A stretch of 64,000 nucleotides of DNA, taken from the NCBI GenBank assembly GCA_030180135.1, contig CM058230.1, positions 26,744,067 to 26,808,066 of the forward strand. The letters are read 5' to 3'. Made by a program: the position numbers and the translations under genes. Within the stretch, counting starts at the first letter, position 1. Every line of letters starts with the position of its first letter. Positions 43,241 through 54,910 of this stretch are shown here, piece by piece. The notes under the pieces were generated by a model. It searched no databases, was not told the origin of the DNA, and worked only from the letters and a program-made list of their open reading frames with translations. Origin of the DNA: Orychophragmus violaceus (Eukaryota > Streptophyta > Magnoliopsida > Brassicales > Brassicaceae).

Positions 43241-45905
43241 TTACATCTTAAGATATCTAATGCCTACAGCAGTCGTATGACTCTCATGCTTAGGCCTTGG
43301 GAGTGACTTAGTCAGAGGATCAGCGACATTCTCGTCCGTCGGAACTCGGCTGATCTTCACATCACCTCTATTGACGATATCACGAATCAGGTGATACCTC
43401 CTCTCTACGTGTTTGGACTTCTGGTGTGACCTGGGTTCTTTCGCCTGAGCAATGGCTCCGTTGTTATCACAAAACAAAGCCACTGGCTCCAAGATACTAG
43501 GAACCACACCAAGTTCAGTCATGAACTTCTTGATCTAAACAGCTTCCTTTGCCGCTTCAGAAGCATCAATATATTCAGCTTCCGTCGTGGAATCAGCTAC
43601 GGTATTCTGCTTAGAGCTCTTCCAGCTCACTGCACCGCCATTCAGACAGAAGACATATCCAGACTGTGATCGGAAATCGTCTCTGTCCGTCTGAAAACTC
43701 GCATCAGTGAATCCATTCACTACAAGCTCTTCACTTCCTCCATACACCAGGAATTTATCCTTAGTATGTCACAAATACTTGAGAATATTCTTGACAGCTG
43801 TCCAGTGAACTTCACCTGGATCAGATTGGTATCTACTCGTCATGCTTAACGCGTAAGCTACTTCTGGACAAGTGCAGAGCATGGCATACATAATAGATCC
43901 TATTGCAGAAGCATAAGGAATCCTATTCATGCGCTCCCGCTCAGCATGTGTCACCGGACACTGTTTCTTGCTGAGACTAATGCCATAAGACATTGGTATG
44001 AAACCATTCTTGGAATCATGCATCCTGAATCTGTGCAACACCTTATCAATATAAGTGTCCTGGCACAATCCAATCAGCCTGTTCACTCTATCTCTGTAGA
44101 TTATAATTCCAAGAATGTATGCGGCTTCTCCCATGTCTTTCATGGAAAAAAAACTTCCGAGCCAAGTCTTAACAGACTGAAGCAACGGAACGTCATTACC
44201 GAGGAGGAGTATGTCATCGACATACAGTACAAGAAACGCAATTCTGCTCCCACAAGTCTTCTTGTAAACACATGGTTCTTCCTCGTTCTTGATGAAACCA
44301 AATTGTTTTACTGCTTCATCAAAACGAAGATTCCAACTCCGTGATGCTTGCTTCAATCAATAAATGGATTTATGAAGCTTGCATACCTTCCCAGCGTTCT
44401 TAGGATCAACAAAACCTTCAGGCTGTGTCATATACACATCCTCTTCCAGAATACCATTCAGGAATGCGGTTTTGACATCCATTTGTCAAATCTCATTGTC
44501 ATAATGAGCGGCAATCGCTAGAAGAATCCGAATGGATTTAAGCATAGCGACTGGGGAATAGGTTTCATCATAGTCAATACCATGAATTTGCTTGAAACCT
44601 TTAGCCACCAACCTCCCTTTGTAAATTTGTACATTGCCATCCACGTCGATCTTCTTCTTGAAGATCCATTTACACTCAATGGATTTTGCACCATTAGGTA
44701 AATCGACCAAGGACCATACTTGGTTTTCTGATTTAGAGGCTCCAAGCCACTTTTCGGAGTCCGGGCCCATCATTGCTTCCGCGAAGGTCGCTGGTTCGTC
44801 ACTATCAATGATCATCAGATCATTGGAATTGGTCACGAGAAATCCATAGTATATCTCGGGTTCGTGACGGATCCTTCCGGATCTGCGAACTTTAGGCTCC
44901 ACAGGTGCCGGTTCCACATAACTTTGTGGATCCAACTGCTGCTCTTCCTCAGCAGGCTGAGCAGTCTCTTGTGCATCTCGAATTTCTTCAAGATGTACTT
45001 TACTCCCACTGTTTTTCTTAGAGAGAAACTCCCTCTCAAGAAAAGAACAGTCCCGAGCAACAAATACTTTGTTCTCAGATTGGTTGTAAAAGTAGTATTC
45101 CTTGGTTTCCTTAGGATAACCAACGAAGTAGCATTTATTTGATTTGGGTGCGAGCTTGTCAGAGATTAAACGTTTGACATAAGCCTCACATCCCCAAATC
45201 TTCAGGAAAGACAGACTAGGAATGTTCCCAGTCCACAATTCATGTGGTGTCTTTTCCACTGATTTAGATGGCACCCTATTTAGTGCAAACGCAGACGTTT
45301 CTAGAGCGTATCCCCAAAAGGATAATGGAAGATTTGAATGACTCATCATAGACCGAACCATATCCAATAAGGTTCGATTCCTCCTCTCTGACACTCCATT
45401 CCATTGGGGTGTTCCAGGAGGAGTGAGTTGTGAAACAATTCCACACTCGCTCAGATAGTCGCTGAACTCTTGACTCAAGTATTCTCCTCCGCGATCCGAT
45501 CGCAGAACTTTGATACTTTTGCCAAGTTGGTTCTGTACTTCATTCTTGAATTCCTTGAATCTATCAAAGTATTCTGACTTGTGTTTCATCAAATAGACAT
45601 AGCCATACCTACTGAAATCATCAGTGAAGGTAATGAAGTATTTGTAATTTCCTCTGGCAACAGTACTCATTTGCCCACATACATCAGTATGAACAAGGCC
45701 CAATAAATCACTGGCCCTTTCATTTGGTTTGTTGAAAGGGGATCTAGCCATTTTGCCCATCAAACAAGATTCGCATTTCTCACATGATTCAAAATCAAAT
45801 GAGCCCAGAAGCCCATTACGATGGAGCCTTTGGATGCGTTTCTCATTGATATGGCCCAAACGACAATGCCATAAGAAAGTCGGGTTTTCGTCATTGGACT
45901 TAAAC
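43241..45905 (-). pseudogene. Copia-C integrase, RT and RNase H
   Basis: One reading phase covers integrase (HTDVCGQ, RSDRGGEYLSQEFS, NGVSERRNR), RT (QVWSLVDLPNGAKSIECKW, YVDDILLLGND) and RNase H (FTDASFQTDRDD, TTEAEYIDASEAAKEAV, CDNNGAIAQAKEPRSH, VADPLTK). In-frame stops lie at 44486 (TGG to TGA), near 44354 (GGA to TGA), near 43755 (AGA to TGA) and at 43526 (TGG to TAG), inferred against Copia-F. All catalytic residues I checked are present. The integrase zinc domain continues at 45860-45905 and across Copia-D. Confidence 0.85.
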
Positions 45906-46553
45906 TGTAGGATTATGTGTGTTCATTGGTGTAATTGTCAGATTACAACCTAACATAATCAACTAGGATCTAGGTGATTTGCAGTTGAATCATAAACAGA
46001 TCAGGATCATTACCTTGTGATTGCAGCGGATTGATCAAAGGAATATCGAGATCTGTAAGAGCTGATGATAACCGGCTCCTCCTAGGTATCCACACGCTTA
46101 CAAGCTACTGGATCAGGCTGCTAGACCAAGTTGGAATCAACAGAGAGAGAGAGGACGGCTGCTAAGCTAGAAATCGCAGATGGGTGATTAATTCCCTAGG
46201 CTGCGCCTCTTCCTCACTTATATGGGCCCAAGTAATTAAACTAATGGCCTATTAGGCTTTTGGGCCCAAGACCCAAATCAGACAAAAGCCTGTATTTTGT
46301 CTGGCCCAATTCTCTGTGCAAATACAGTAAATGCCTTGCATCTTACCGTATTAATTCCATTTTAACTTTCCCGTTAGCTATGGTGTGTGACCCTTTGGGA
46401 TCATACAATACTGGTAATAAGTCCTAAACTTATAGATCAAGAGCGGACTCTAGCAAGTCATCATGATCACCCAGTATTTATGACTTATGTCTGATCTCGA
46501 CACTTATCATACTTTCTAGAGATAGTACAGTAGATTTCAGGACATTCCCAACA
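45906..46553 (-). repeat. Copia-D 3' LTR
   Basis: 648 bp, ending TTCCCAACA on the plus strand. It carries the family block TGTCGAGATCAGACA (complement at 46488-46502). No palindrome pair is seen, unlike Copia-B, -C, -E and -F. Confidence 0.9.
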
Positions 46554-47427
46554 ATCTCCCACTTGTACTGGAATCCTACATTCCCTAATCCTTTTGTCTC
46601 AATATCTCGATCTGGCATAAGGCAAGATGCGTGTCATCCTTATATAGCCAGACCATGTTCATCGGACCAGATTTGATACTGACAATGCAAACGACTTGGG
46701 CAAGTCCGTTTGGGAGTGGCCACTCTCTTACCAGCTATCAAGTCTCCGATTGGCCTAGAGATATTACCTCCGTTAATCAGTAAATATAATGAAGTACAGG
46801 AAATTTTCTCTGGCATTACTGCTCATCGGGCCACATACATGAGTATGTTCAAGGTCCAATAAGCCTTTGGGCCTTTCTCTAGCTCGGCTAAGATGGGCCC
46901 TTTGTCTTTTGGTCCAGTAAGCAGAATTCAAGTCTCATAAGATATCCGATCAAATGAGCCCAAAAGTCCATAACTATGGGATTTCTGAATCCGACTCACT
47001 CTATGTGACCAAAACATTTACGCCAAGAAAAATCAGGTTTAATTCATCAGATTTAAACCAATTCGGTATTTATGTTACTTTTAGGCACTCTTTGGTTTAA
47101 GATATAAAACCCATTCCTTGAATAGGGTGCTACAATCAATATTTCATTGAGATCAAAAGAACAAAACTTGTCTTTTATCAAAATGAAAAACATTCAAATT
47201 CTTACAAGAAAATGAAAGACAACTCTGCTTAAAGCAGGTACATTGTAGCAATTACTTAATACAAAACCAAGCCTCAAAGGCATCTACGAGTGAAAACCCT
47301 ACGGCTGAGGCAGCATCCATAGCTCCTTTCAGACATGCAGTTCCACTTGCCCTTCCTTCAACGTTCTACTGTTGCTTAGGCTCTGCATATTATAACAAAT
47401 ATCAGTGCCACAACCAGTATCCAATAC
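46554..47427 (-). pseudogene. Copia-D 3' UTR remnant fused to decayed protease/integrase
   Basis: 46554-46785 is the PPT and part of the 3' UTR. At about 46785 it joins integrase sequence (VCGPMSSNAREN on the minus strand), so integrase core, RT and RNase H were deleted. 46790-47427 holds a degraded protease (DTGCGTDI) and pre-integrase region with stops. It shares with Copia-B and -E the altered GAGACxTGAATTCTGCTT stretch. Confidence 0.75.
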
Positions 47428-48318
47428 CTATAAGGTAGAACTTGAAGTAATAACATGAATACCTGAGGAAGTAGTCTCATACATCAACTTCAACTCCTCA
47501 TAATCTTCCATGAATTTAATGCAATCTCTCTTCCAATGCCCAGTCTCTTTACAGTAGCAGCACTTACCAACGTAAGATGTATCTGACTCGGGCTCAGAAG
47601 ACACACGCTTGCCATGATTCAAAATCTGGACAACTTTGTCTTCACCCTTGTCAGCATTAGGTTTAGTAAACCTACCCTTCTCCATTATGAGATTATAAAG
47701 GGTACTCTTCACGTTTGGCTCAACTGTCTTGAGCATATCATGCAGTTCAGTCAGCGTCTTCGTTAAGCCTTTCTTGATATAGTTCCTTTTGAACTTATCA
47801 TAGCTTGACGGCAGTGACTGCAGAATGATCTCAGTTGCCAATTCTTGGCTAACTGGATAATCCAGTTTCCTCAGGTTATCAATGTAACCCATCATTTTAC
47901 TGACATGAGGACTCACTGGATGATGATTTGGTAGCTTGCAGCTAGTGAGAGACTTAACCAACTGGTATCTCTCCACTCTTACCTGCTCCTGAAATTTCAA
48001 TTTCAGGCTGCTGATCATCTCTATTGGCGACTCCATGTTCTCATATTGCTTCAGCAAATCTGAGTCCATGGTAGCCAATATCAGACCACGCACATCTACC
48101 GCATCATTATAATGCTTATTCCAAGCATCATATACTGCATGAGAGGCATTGGACCCGATCCTCTCGGGGAGAGCTCTTTCAAGGACATAGTCCTTTCTCT
48201 CCTGCCTGAGGACTAGCCTCAGGTTCCGCGACCAAGTCAAGAAATTTGATCCGTTCAGTTTGTCCATCTCAAGGACAGACCGGATCGAGAAAGTGTTTTG
48301 ATTGTTTGTGCTAGTCAT
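47428..48318 (-). CDS. Copia-D gag protein
   Basis: A 296-codon frame from ATG 48318 (MTSTNNQNTFSIRSVLEMDK). It contains the whole UBN2-type gag, including PVSQELATEIILQSLPSSYD and LTKTLTELHDMLKTVEPN, and an intact zinc knuckle CCYCKETGHWKRDC. It ends shortly after the knuckle (TSSSGIHVITSSSTL). Gag encapsidates element RNA; with pol gone, movement would need polymerase and integrase from another copy. Confidence 0.82.
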   Translation of the reverse strand: MTSTNNQNTFSIRSVLEMDKLNGSNFLTWSRNLRLVLRQERKDYVLERALPERIGSNASHAVYDAWNKHYNDAVDVRGLILATMDSDLLKQYENMESPIEMISSLKLKFQEQVRVERYQLVKSLTSCKLPNHHPVSPHVSKMMGYIDNLRKLDYPVSQELATEIILQSLPSSYDKFKRNYIKKGLTKTLTELHDMLKTVEPNVKSTLYNLIMEKGRFTKPNADKGEDKVVQILNHGKRVSSEPESDTSYVGKCCYCKETGHWKRDCIKFMEDYEELKLMYETTSSGIHVITSSSTL

Positions 48319-49999
48319 TACTGAAATTTAGAGATAAATAGAGTTTTAGTTATTCAGTTCATAAAAGAGTAATCTTAATAACTTATAAGAAAACTCGCAT
48401 TGCATTCAAAATTTCTTTGTTTAACCTCATAAGAATGCAATGATTCCGAGACCCATGTTCAGCTAAATCCAAAGTGGGCCACTGGCCGTCACCCAGAAGT
48501 AGTTTTACTTGGTAAGCATACACACAGCTAGTTATATCCAATAACTCTCGGTTGTGAATTGGGCCCAAGGCCCAATACACCAGATGTCTCAAGGCCCGGG
48601 ACTCCCGATGGCCCAGTCAAGGAAACCAATCTCTTACAGCCAAATAATCACTAAAGTCTGGGACTCCCAATGAAATTAGTGACTATATACTACTTTACTT
48701 ACACAAAAACAGACACCTCACACTGTAAGCCATATCTGTAATTGAATAAGCGTTAAGTAGCTGACAAGATTGGGCAAGACATCCAAGCTTGATATTGTTT
48801 TTGAGGATTTTAGGTTTCAATAGATTTCCCCCCAAAATAGAAGATTACTATTTTGGGAAACTTTCCATTTCAGGTAACTTACTAAATGTGGAAACTTTCT
48901 ATTTAGGGAAACCTACTATTTTTAGAAACTTTCTAAATCGGAAACATACTATTTTTAGAAGTTTCCTTTTCATGCCAAAATTAGAAACTTCTAATATTAG
49001 AAGCTCTCTAATTTAATGTTTTATTAAAGTTTTCGGTTGGGTCACAAATTATAGGCCCAATTCTTGGCCCAAGACCACAGAATTCCAATTGGCCCAATAA
49101 TTTGACATAACCGAGTCGGTTCATTAATTCTGGTCCAAGACCAAATTAACTACTAAATCCAACTGGTTATTTACTAAACCAGACCAGCTCTAAATTATTT
49201 GGTCCAACCAAATCAAACTTAGACCAGCCTTCGGTTTAGGTTAAAATTCAATTTTGAATTTAAATCCGGTCTAACCAGAAATTAAATAATACCAATTGTA
49301 TTAAATAATTTCCAGCAAACCGCGATTTGGGTTAACCGCTTGAACCACCAATTAAATTGGATCGGTTCGGTTAAGTCCAAAATCAGGAAGAAACACCTTG
49401 TGTTTTAGCCAATTTTGACCTAACTTGCGGTTTTGGCTAAAGCAGACAATGAACCACAATCGGTTTGATCGGTTCATTGTCGCGGGTTTGGAAAAAACGA
49501 ACCACAATTATCAAGGCTTTGAATTGTTTTTGTCTTTAACCATAATCGATCGCTAACAATTGACACATCCGATTGCTTATTGCTTATTCAATAATTGCTT
49601 ATTCAACAAAACGATCATGACATTCACAAAAGGACAAAATTGATTTTTGACCTTTTCAAATTAAACAATCACTTGATCGATTCTTACGATCATGACATTC
49701 ACTAAAGACAAAAAACGATTTTGACCTTTTACTTATCGAGTGATACTTAATTTACCTTAAGTCAACATGCGATCGTAATTCAATAATTGCTTTTGACTTT
49801 TTCCAATTCGTTTCAAGCATTAACGATTCAAACAATGAAACGATATCGACTTTAATCAACAAGCTTTCTTATCGATTTCTTATTTCTAGGTTTTCAAAGT
49901 TTCAATCAATTTTATTCATTAAAATCGATTCATCAAACTAATAAACAACCTAGTATGATCCAAAAAGCAAAAACCTAACGACCTAGGCTCTGATACCAC
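48319..49999 (-). other. Copia-D leader and primer-binding site
   Basis: The PBS complement (GGCTCTGATACCA) lies at 49986-49998, next to the 5' LTR. The leader has no gene. 49590-49760 holds two degenerate copies of CGATCATGACATTCAC-type sequence; 48830-49010 has GGAAACTTTC words like those in Copia-A. The conserved block and hairpin lie next to gag. Confidence 0.65.
48398..48442 (-). promoter_or_regulatory. conserved RNA stem-loop upstream of gag (Copia-D)
   Basis: Arms CATTGCATTC and GAATGCAATG (48398-48407, 48433-48442) pair over 10 bp, 79 nt before the ATG. Two base pairs differ from Copia-A/B/E with both partners changed. Confidence 0.8.
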
Positions 50000-50649
50000 T
50001 GAAGGATTATGTGTGTTCATGGTTTAATTCATCAGATTACAACCTAGCACATAATCAACTAGGATCTAGGTGATTTGCAGTTGAATCATAAACAGATCGG
50101 GATCATTACCTTGTGATTGCAGCGGATTGATCAAAGGAATATCGAGATCTGTAAGAGCTGATGATAACCGGCTCCTCCTAGGTATCCACACACTTACAAG
50201 CTACTGGATCAGGCTGCTAGACCAAGTTGGAATCAACAGAGAGAGAGAGGACGGCTGCTAAGCTAGAAATCGCAGATGGGTGATTAATTCCCTAGGCTGC
50301 ACCTCTTCCTCACTTATATGGGCCCAAGTAATTAAACTAATGGCCTATTAGGCTTTTGGGCCCAAGACACAAATCAGACAAAAGCCTGTATTTTGTCTGG
50401 CCCAATTCTCTGTGCAAATACAGTAAATGCCTTGCATCTTACCGTATTAATTCCATTTTAACTTTCCCGTTAGCTATGGTGTGTGACCCTTTGGAATCAT
50501 ACAATACTGGTAATAAGTCCTAAACTTATAGATCAAGAGCGGACTCTAGCAAGTCATCATGATCACCCAGTATTTATGACTTATGTCTGATCTCGACACT
50601 TATCATACTTTCTAGAGATAGTACAGTAGATTTCAGGACATTCCCAACA
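50000..50649 (-). repeat. Copia-D 5' LTR
   Basis: 650 bp; it differs from the other LTR at about ten positions, mostly near the plus-strand start. Confidence 0.9.
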
Positions 50650-51937
50650 TAAACCGCTTTGTATTTATGTTAAAGGCAGGCATTTCTTGGTTTAAAACAT
50701 ATAACCCATTATCTAATGGGGCGCTACCATAAAACGTACCATCACGATTAAAAGAATAAACTTTATTCTTAACAGCAAAATCAAAACCTTCCAAATCCAA
50801 TACGGAAACTGAAATTATGTTTCTGCTAATCGCAGGTACAAAGTAGCAATTATTCAAAGTTAAAACCATGCCCGAAGGTAAAGACAAATCGTTATTGCCT
50901 ACGGTCCGTGCAGCAACCCTAGCTCCATTCCCGACCCGTAGCACCACTTGTCCTTTCTTCAGCGTTCTACTGTTTCTTAGTGCCTGCGTATTAGTACAAA
51001 TATGAGCACCGCAGCCGGTATCCAATACCCACGAAGTAGAACTAGAAGATATAACATTAAGTTCGATAACATAAATATCTGAGTCAGACGCATCATACGT
51101 CTTCTTCAGTTTCTTGTAATCTTCCATGAACTTCTTGCAGTCTCTCTTCCAATGCCCTAACTGCTTGCAGTAGTTGCATTTGTCCTCATGAGAAGGCCCG
51201 GATTTGAGCTTCGGCTTGGGCTTGTCCTGACTCTCAGTCTAGACAACTTGGGCCTTTCCCTTATCCTTCTTAGGTTTCTTAAACCTTTTACCCCCTTGTA
51301 CCATCAGTACACTGGGAGTTGCCTTCTTGAGATTCGGCTCTGCTGTCTTCAGCATGCCGTGCAACTCAGTCAATGTCTTAGTCATGTTTTGCATGTTGTA
51401 GTTCCTGATGAACTGATCAAAACACGACGGCAAAGACTGCAGAATCATGTCAGTGGCTAGCTCCTGGCTAATGGCACAGTCCAGTTTCCCCAGGTTATCA
51501 ATGTAACCCATCATTTTAAGGACATGAGGACTTACTGGACTATCCTTAGCCAGCTTGCAATCCATGAGAGATTTAACCGTCTGGTATCTCTCTGTGCGAG
51601 CTTTCTCCTGAAACAAAGCTTTCAGGCTGTTAATCATCTCAATGGGTGACATCACGTTCTCATATTGCTTCTGCAGCTCAGAGTTCATAGTCACCAGCAT
51701 TAGACAATTAACATCTTTGACATCAGTTGAATGCTTATCCCAAGCATTCTTTTCTGTCTGCGGGGCATTGGAGCGTGGCCTCTCGGGGAGAACTCTTTCA
51801 AGGACATATTCCTTGTTCTCCTGCCTGAGAACTATTCTCAGGTTCCGATACCATTCCAAGAAATTAGATCCATTCAACTTGTCCTTCTCAAGGACGGATC
51901 TTAGTGAGAAAGTGTTGATGTGAGTTGAGACAGACAT
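50650..51937 (-). pseudogene. Copia-C gag and protease
   Basis: The aligned gag start is ATG 51937 (MSVSTHINTFSLRSVLEKDK); an upstream in-frame ATG at 51979 is less likely. UBN2-type gag is followed by a stop at 51239-51241 (CAG to TAG, just after GKAQVV). Then come the zinc knuckle CNYCKQLGHWKRDC, protease DTGCGAH and the pre-integrase segment up to NINTKRF, where Copia-D is inserted. Apart from the stop the frame is open. Confidence 0.85.
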
Positions 51938-53208
51938 AGCTGTAATTAAAAAGGTAGAGGTTTTAGTTATAATGCTCAAGGAAATGAGAATTCTTATCTA
52001 ATAAGAAAAACTCGCATTGTATTCAAAACTATGTTTCCTCAGATGAATACAATGAGCCAAGATCCATACTTTGCCAAAATATGAGTGGGCGACTCGCCAT
52101 CACCCAAACTTTAGTTATCTAGGTAAGCAAATCATTGCTAATTGTACCCAGTACAACTCTTGGTCGTAGATGAGACAAACAATGTCTAATCTACTATGAT
52201 GTCTCTGGGCCCAGAACTTCTGATAGCCCAGTCAAGTAAAACCAATCTCTTCTGTCTTGTGATCACTAATAGTCGCACTGCAAGTTTATTAATGATCACC
52301 TGCATTACTCATGTTGCTGTGGATACCAAGGACTCCAAGAATATCCAACAACAACACGAGTCTTGACAGTAGACAAGATCGGGTAAGACATCTAGATCAC
52401 TTGATATTTAGTTGAGGAAAATAATTATTTAATCTTGATGTATATCCAATATACATTCAAGAAGTTAATAATTTAATTAAAACATTCAGTTTTATTAAGT
52501 TTCGGTTCATCTAGAACTTTAGGATTAAATTTGGTCTGGTATATGGAAATTTATGGTCCAACCAGTAATTCTGCGAATGGTGTGTCGATCGACGCCAACC
52601 ATTGGCATCGGTCGACACAACCCAATTTAAACCAGTCTTCGTTAACCGGTCAAACCGGATCGAATTTTGTTAACCAATTCAATCTAATTGAACCGGTTCG
52701 GTTTAACAGTCCATGTCGATCGTCACACAACTTTGTGTCGATCGACATTACCAAACCAGAACCAAATTGGTTAATTAAAATTAACCGAGCGAGATAACCG
52801 GTTCAATCCAATTGAACCGATCTATCTAATCGCTTTGCCTTTGTCGACCGACACACCCAGTGTATCGATCAACATAGCAGGAATACGGGTACTCGATCTC
52901 AGATCGAAACCCTAAAATTATTTACGAGTTTTCGCCCTGTGTCGACCGACACACGCTTTGTGTCGATCGACACTCTGCGACAAACCCTAAAAAATTTTAT
53001 CCGTTTTCGCGGCGTGTCGACCGACACAAGCTTAGTGTCGATCGACACAGTGCGATTTCAACAGTTCATCGTTTTTCAACAGGAACAAAATCCGAGATTA
53101 AAACCTTGAAAACACGATTTAGCAAGCATCAATCTAATCAATTACATCAGTATTCGATTTAAATGCTCCAGATTCAATAGAATAAACCCTAACACGCTCT
53201 GATACCAC
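51938..53208 (-). other. Copia-C leader with palindrome pairs and PBS
   Basis: The PBS complement CTCTGATACCA lies at 53197-53207. Palindrome pairs occur at about 52582-52618, 52712-52748, 52840-52876, 52938-52976 and 53014-53050. The conserved pre-gag block with GGCGACTCGCCATCACCC (complement) is at about 52085. No gene is seen. Confidence 0.75.
52015..52054 (-). promoter_or_regulatory. conserved RNA stem-loop upstream of gag (Copia-C)
   Basis: Arms CATTGTATTC and GAATACAATG (52015-52024, 52045-52054) pair over 10 bp, 77 nt before the ATG. One base pair differs from Copia-A/B/E with both partners changed. Confidence 0.8.
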
Positions 53209-53849
53209 TGTTGGATCCCCTAGGATCTAGGGTTCGTTATATTGAAATTTACCAACCTCGTTCTTACCTTGAACTGGCAGCGGAATGAATTGGTGAACGA
53301 GATCAGTGAGCAACGCAGACGCCTTGCCTCTACCAGATACACACGCACACAAGCTGGAAAACGGGATGCTAGTGCCGGATCTATGGGATCTGAGAGTTTC
53401 TGGTGTTTCTGCTTTTCTGTCAGAGAAAAACTTGACGGCTCGTGTTCTAGGTCGAAAACCATCAGGTTTTATTCGACCTAGAATCACACTTAACGGGCCA
53501 GACTCGTTTGAGTCATAAAATCGAAAAGCCCTTTCGAAACCCGAACTGTGTCGACCGACACACATGCTGTGTTGATCGACACAACACCATTTTCTCGAAA
53601 TTAATGTGTATCCAATACACATTAACATGATCATTACCATAATGATCATTCCCATTTGTAGCTTCTAGTTTGCTTAGGTGTGTGACCCTATAGGATCATA
53701 TAATATTGGCAGTAAGTCTACAACTTACAGATTGCAAGAGGCTTCTAGCAAAACATTGCAACCGCCCAGTATTATACGAATGTCTGATCTCGACACACAA
53801 CTATCATCAGGAGTGAGTACAAGTGTGATTTTAGGACACTATCCCAACA
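53209..53849 (-). repeat. Copia-C 5' LTR
   Basis: 641 bp, TGTTGGATCC...CCCAACA on the plus strand, with a palindrome pair at about 53547-53583. The TSD ACTTC follows. Confidence 0.9.
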
Positions 53850-54262
53850 ACTTCGTTTTCTTAATTTCTCGGATTCTTGCAAAGGCGATCCGGTCTGTGA
53901 CCGGCGTTTATCGCGTTTCTTCGATCACTCGATCGATGTCAGGTGCCACGCTTGTTGCCATGTGGACATTCAAGCTCAGGCTAACGAATTGGGCGTTAGC
54001 CTGCTCGATGTACTGCCTTAGCATGTCGTGTTCGTCGCCTGCTATAGGCGCGAACTGTGTTTGCGCCTTATTCGACGTTTTCCCGGGGAAGACCGGGTCG
54101 AGGAGATCGATTGTTGGAATCAATCTCGTCTGGTCGATATGTGGCGCTTGGAATTGTATCGGACTCGATCCGCTAGGGTACCCCGAGCTCGAGGCAAAAG
54201 CAGAGCCTCCTAGTTGCCTCGGTCGGATATTATAACTACTCGGGAAAGGAGGTGGTCCGGGT
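53850..54262 (-). pseudogene. Tat-2 gag N-terminal part
   Basis: The minus strand reads IPTIDLLDPVFPGKTS, FAPIAGDEHDMLRQYIEQ and DIDRVIEETR followed by a stop, homologous to the Tat-1 gag N-terminal region. It is cut at 54262 by Copia-E. Confidence 0.75.
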
Positions 54263-54910
54263 TGTTGGGATTATGTCCTGAAATCACATTGTACTTACTC
54301 TAAAGATAGTTGTATTGTCGAGATCGGACAATTCAGGTGATACTGGGTAGTCATAATGTTTTGCTAGAAACCGCTTATGACAAATGAGTTGTAACTCATT
54401 TCTAGTATCGTGTGAACCTAAAGGGTCACACACCTAAGCAAGTTGGATACGCTTCTGTAGGGAATTGATCATTGGCATATGGTCCGATCAATGTGTATTG
54501 GATACACATTGAATTCGTGTGTTAAGAGGTGTGTCGATCGATGCCATTGGTGCAACGATCGACACAAGGTCGATACCGTAACTGATGTTACGGTTTGTAA
54601 ACCATGCGCCTATTTATAGGGGCCAGGTTACACGATCTTAAAATCAGAGCCGTCGCAGACAGTTTTCCTTGACAGAAAAACAGACCCTCTTCCTCGAGAA
54701 ACACGTAGAGAATCCCAGGAGATCCGATCACCGGTACTAGCATCCCGGCGGATTCCAGCTTGTGTGCGTGTGGACTACGATAGAGGCGCAGCGATTGAGG
54801 CTCTCTAGATCTCGTTTACCTGCTCCAATTTCCGCTGCCAATCTCCAGGTAATCACGAGGTCAGTTCTTAGATTCAATCACCTAGACCCAGGATCCTAGG
54901 GATTCCAACA
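54263..54910 (+). repeat. Copia-E 5' LTR
   Basis: 648 bp, TGTTGGG...CCAACA. It contains the palindrome pair at 54527-54563, of mixed type (GTGTCGATCGATGC and GCAACGATCGACAC), and the inverted repeat AATGTGTATTGGATACACATT. Confidence 0.9.

Larger units (their letters stand above)
45906..50649 (-). mobile_element. Copia-D: short Copia element, gag retained, pol mostly deleted
   Basis: 4744 bp; LTRs 45906-46553 and 50000-50649, TSD TAAAC at 45901-45905 and 50650-50654. It contains a PBS, a leader with the conserved hairpin, a full gag frame, a short protease/integrase remnant, then a direct jump into the 3' UTR near 46785. RT and RNase H are absent. It sits between protease and integrase of Copia-C. 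Confidence 0.92.
41769..53849 (-). mobile_element. Copia-C: full-length Copia element with stops, split by Copia-D
   Basis: LTRs 41769-42410 and 53209-53849, TSD ACTTC at 41764-41768 and 53850-53854. Without Copia-D it is about 7.3 kb. The gag-pol frame is continuous in one phase across the Copia-D insertion (4749 bp removed, divisible by 3) and is broken only by five in-frame stops. The LTRs differ by about 13 positions in 641, so it is older than Copia-B and -E, in agreement with Copia-D being nested within it. Confidence 0.92.
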
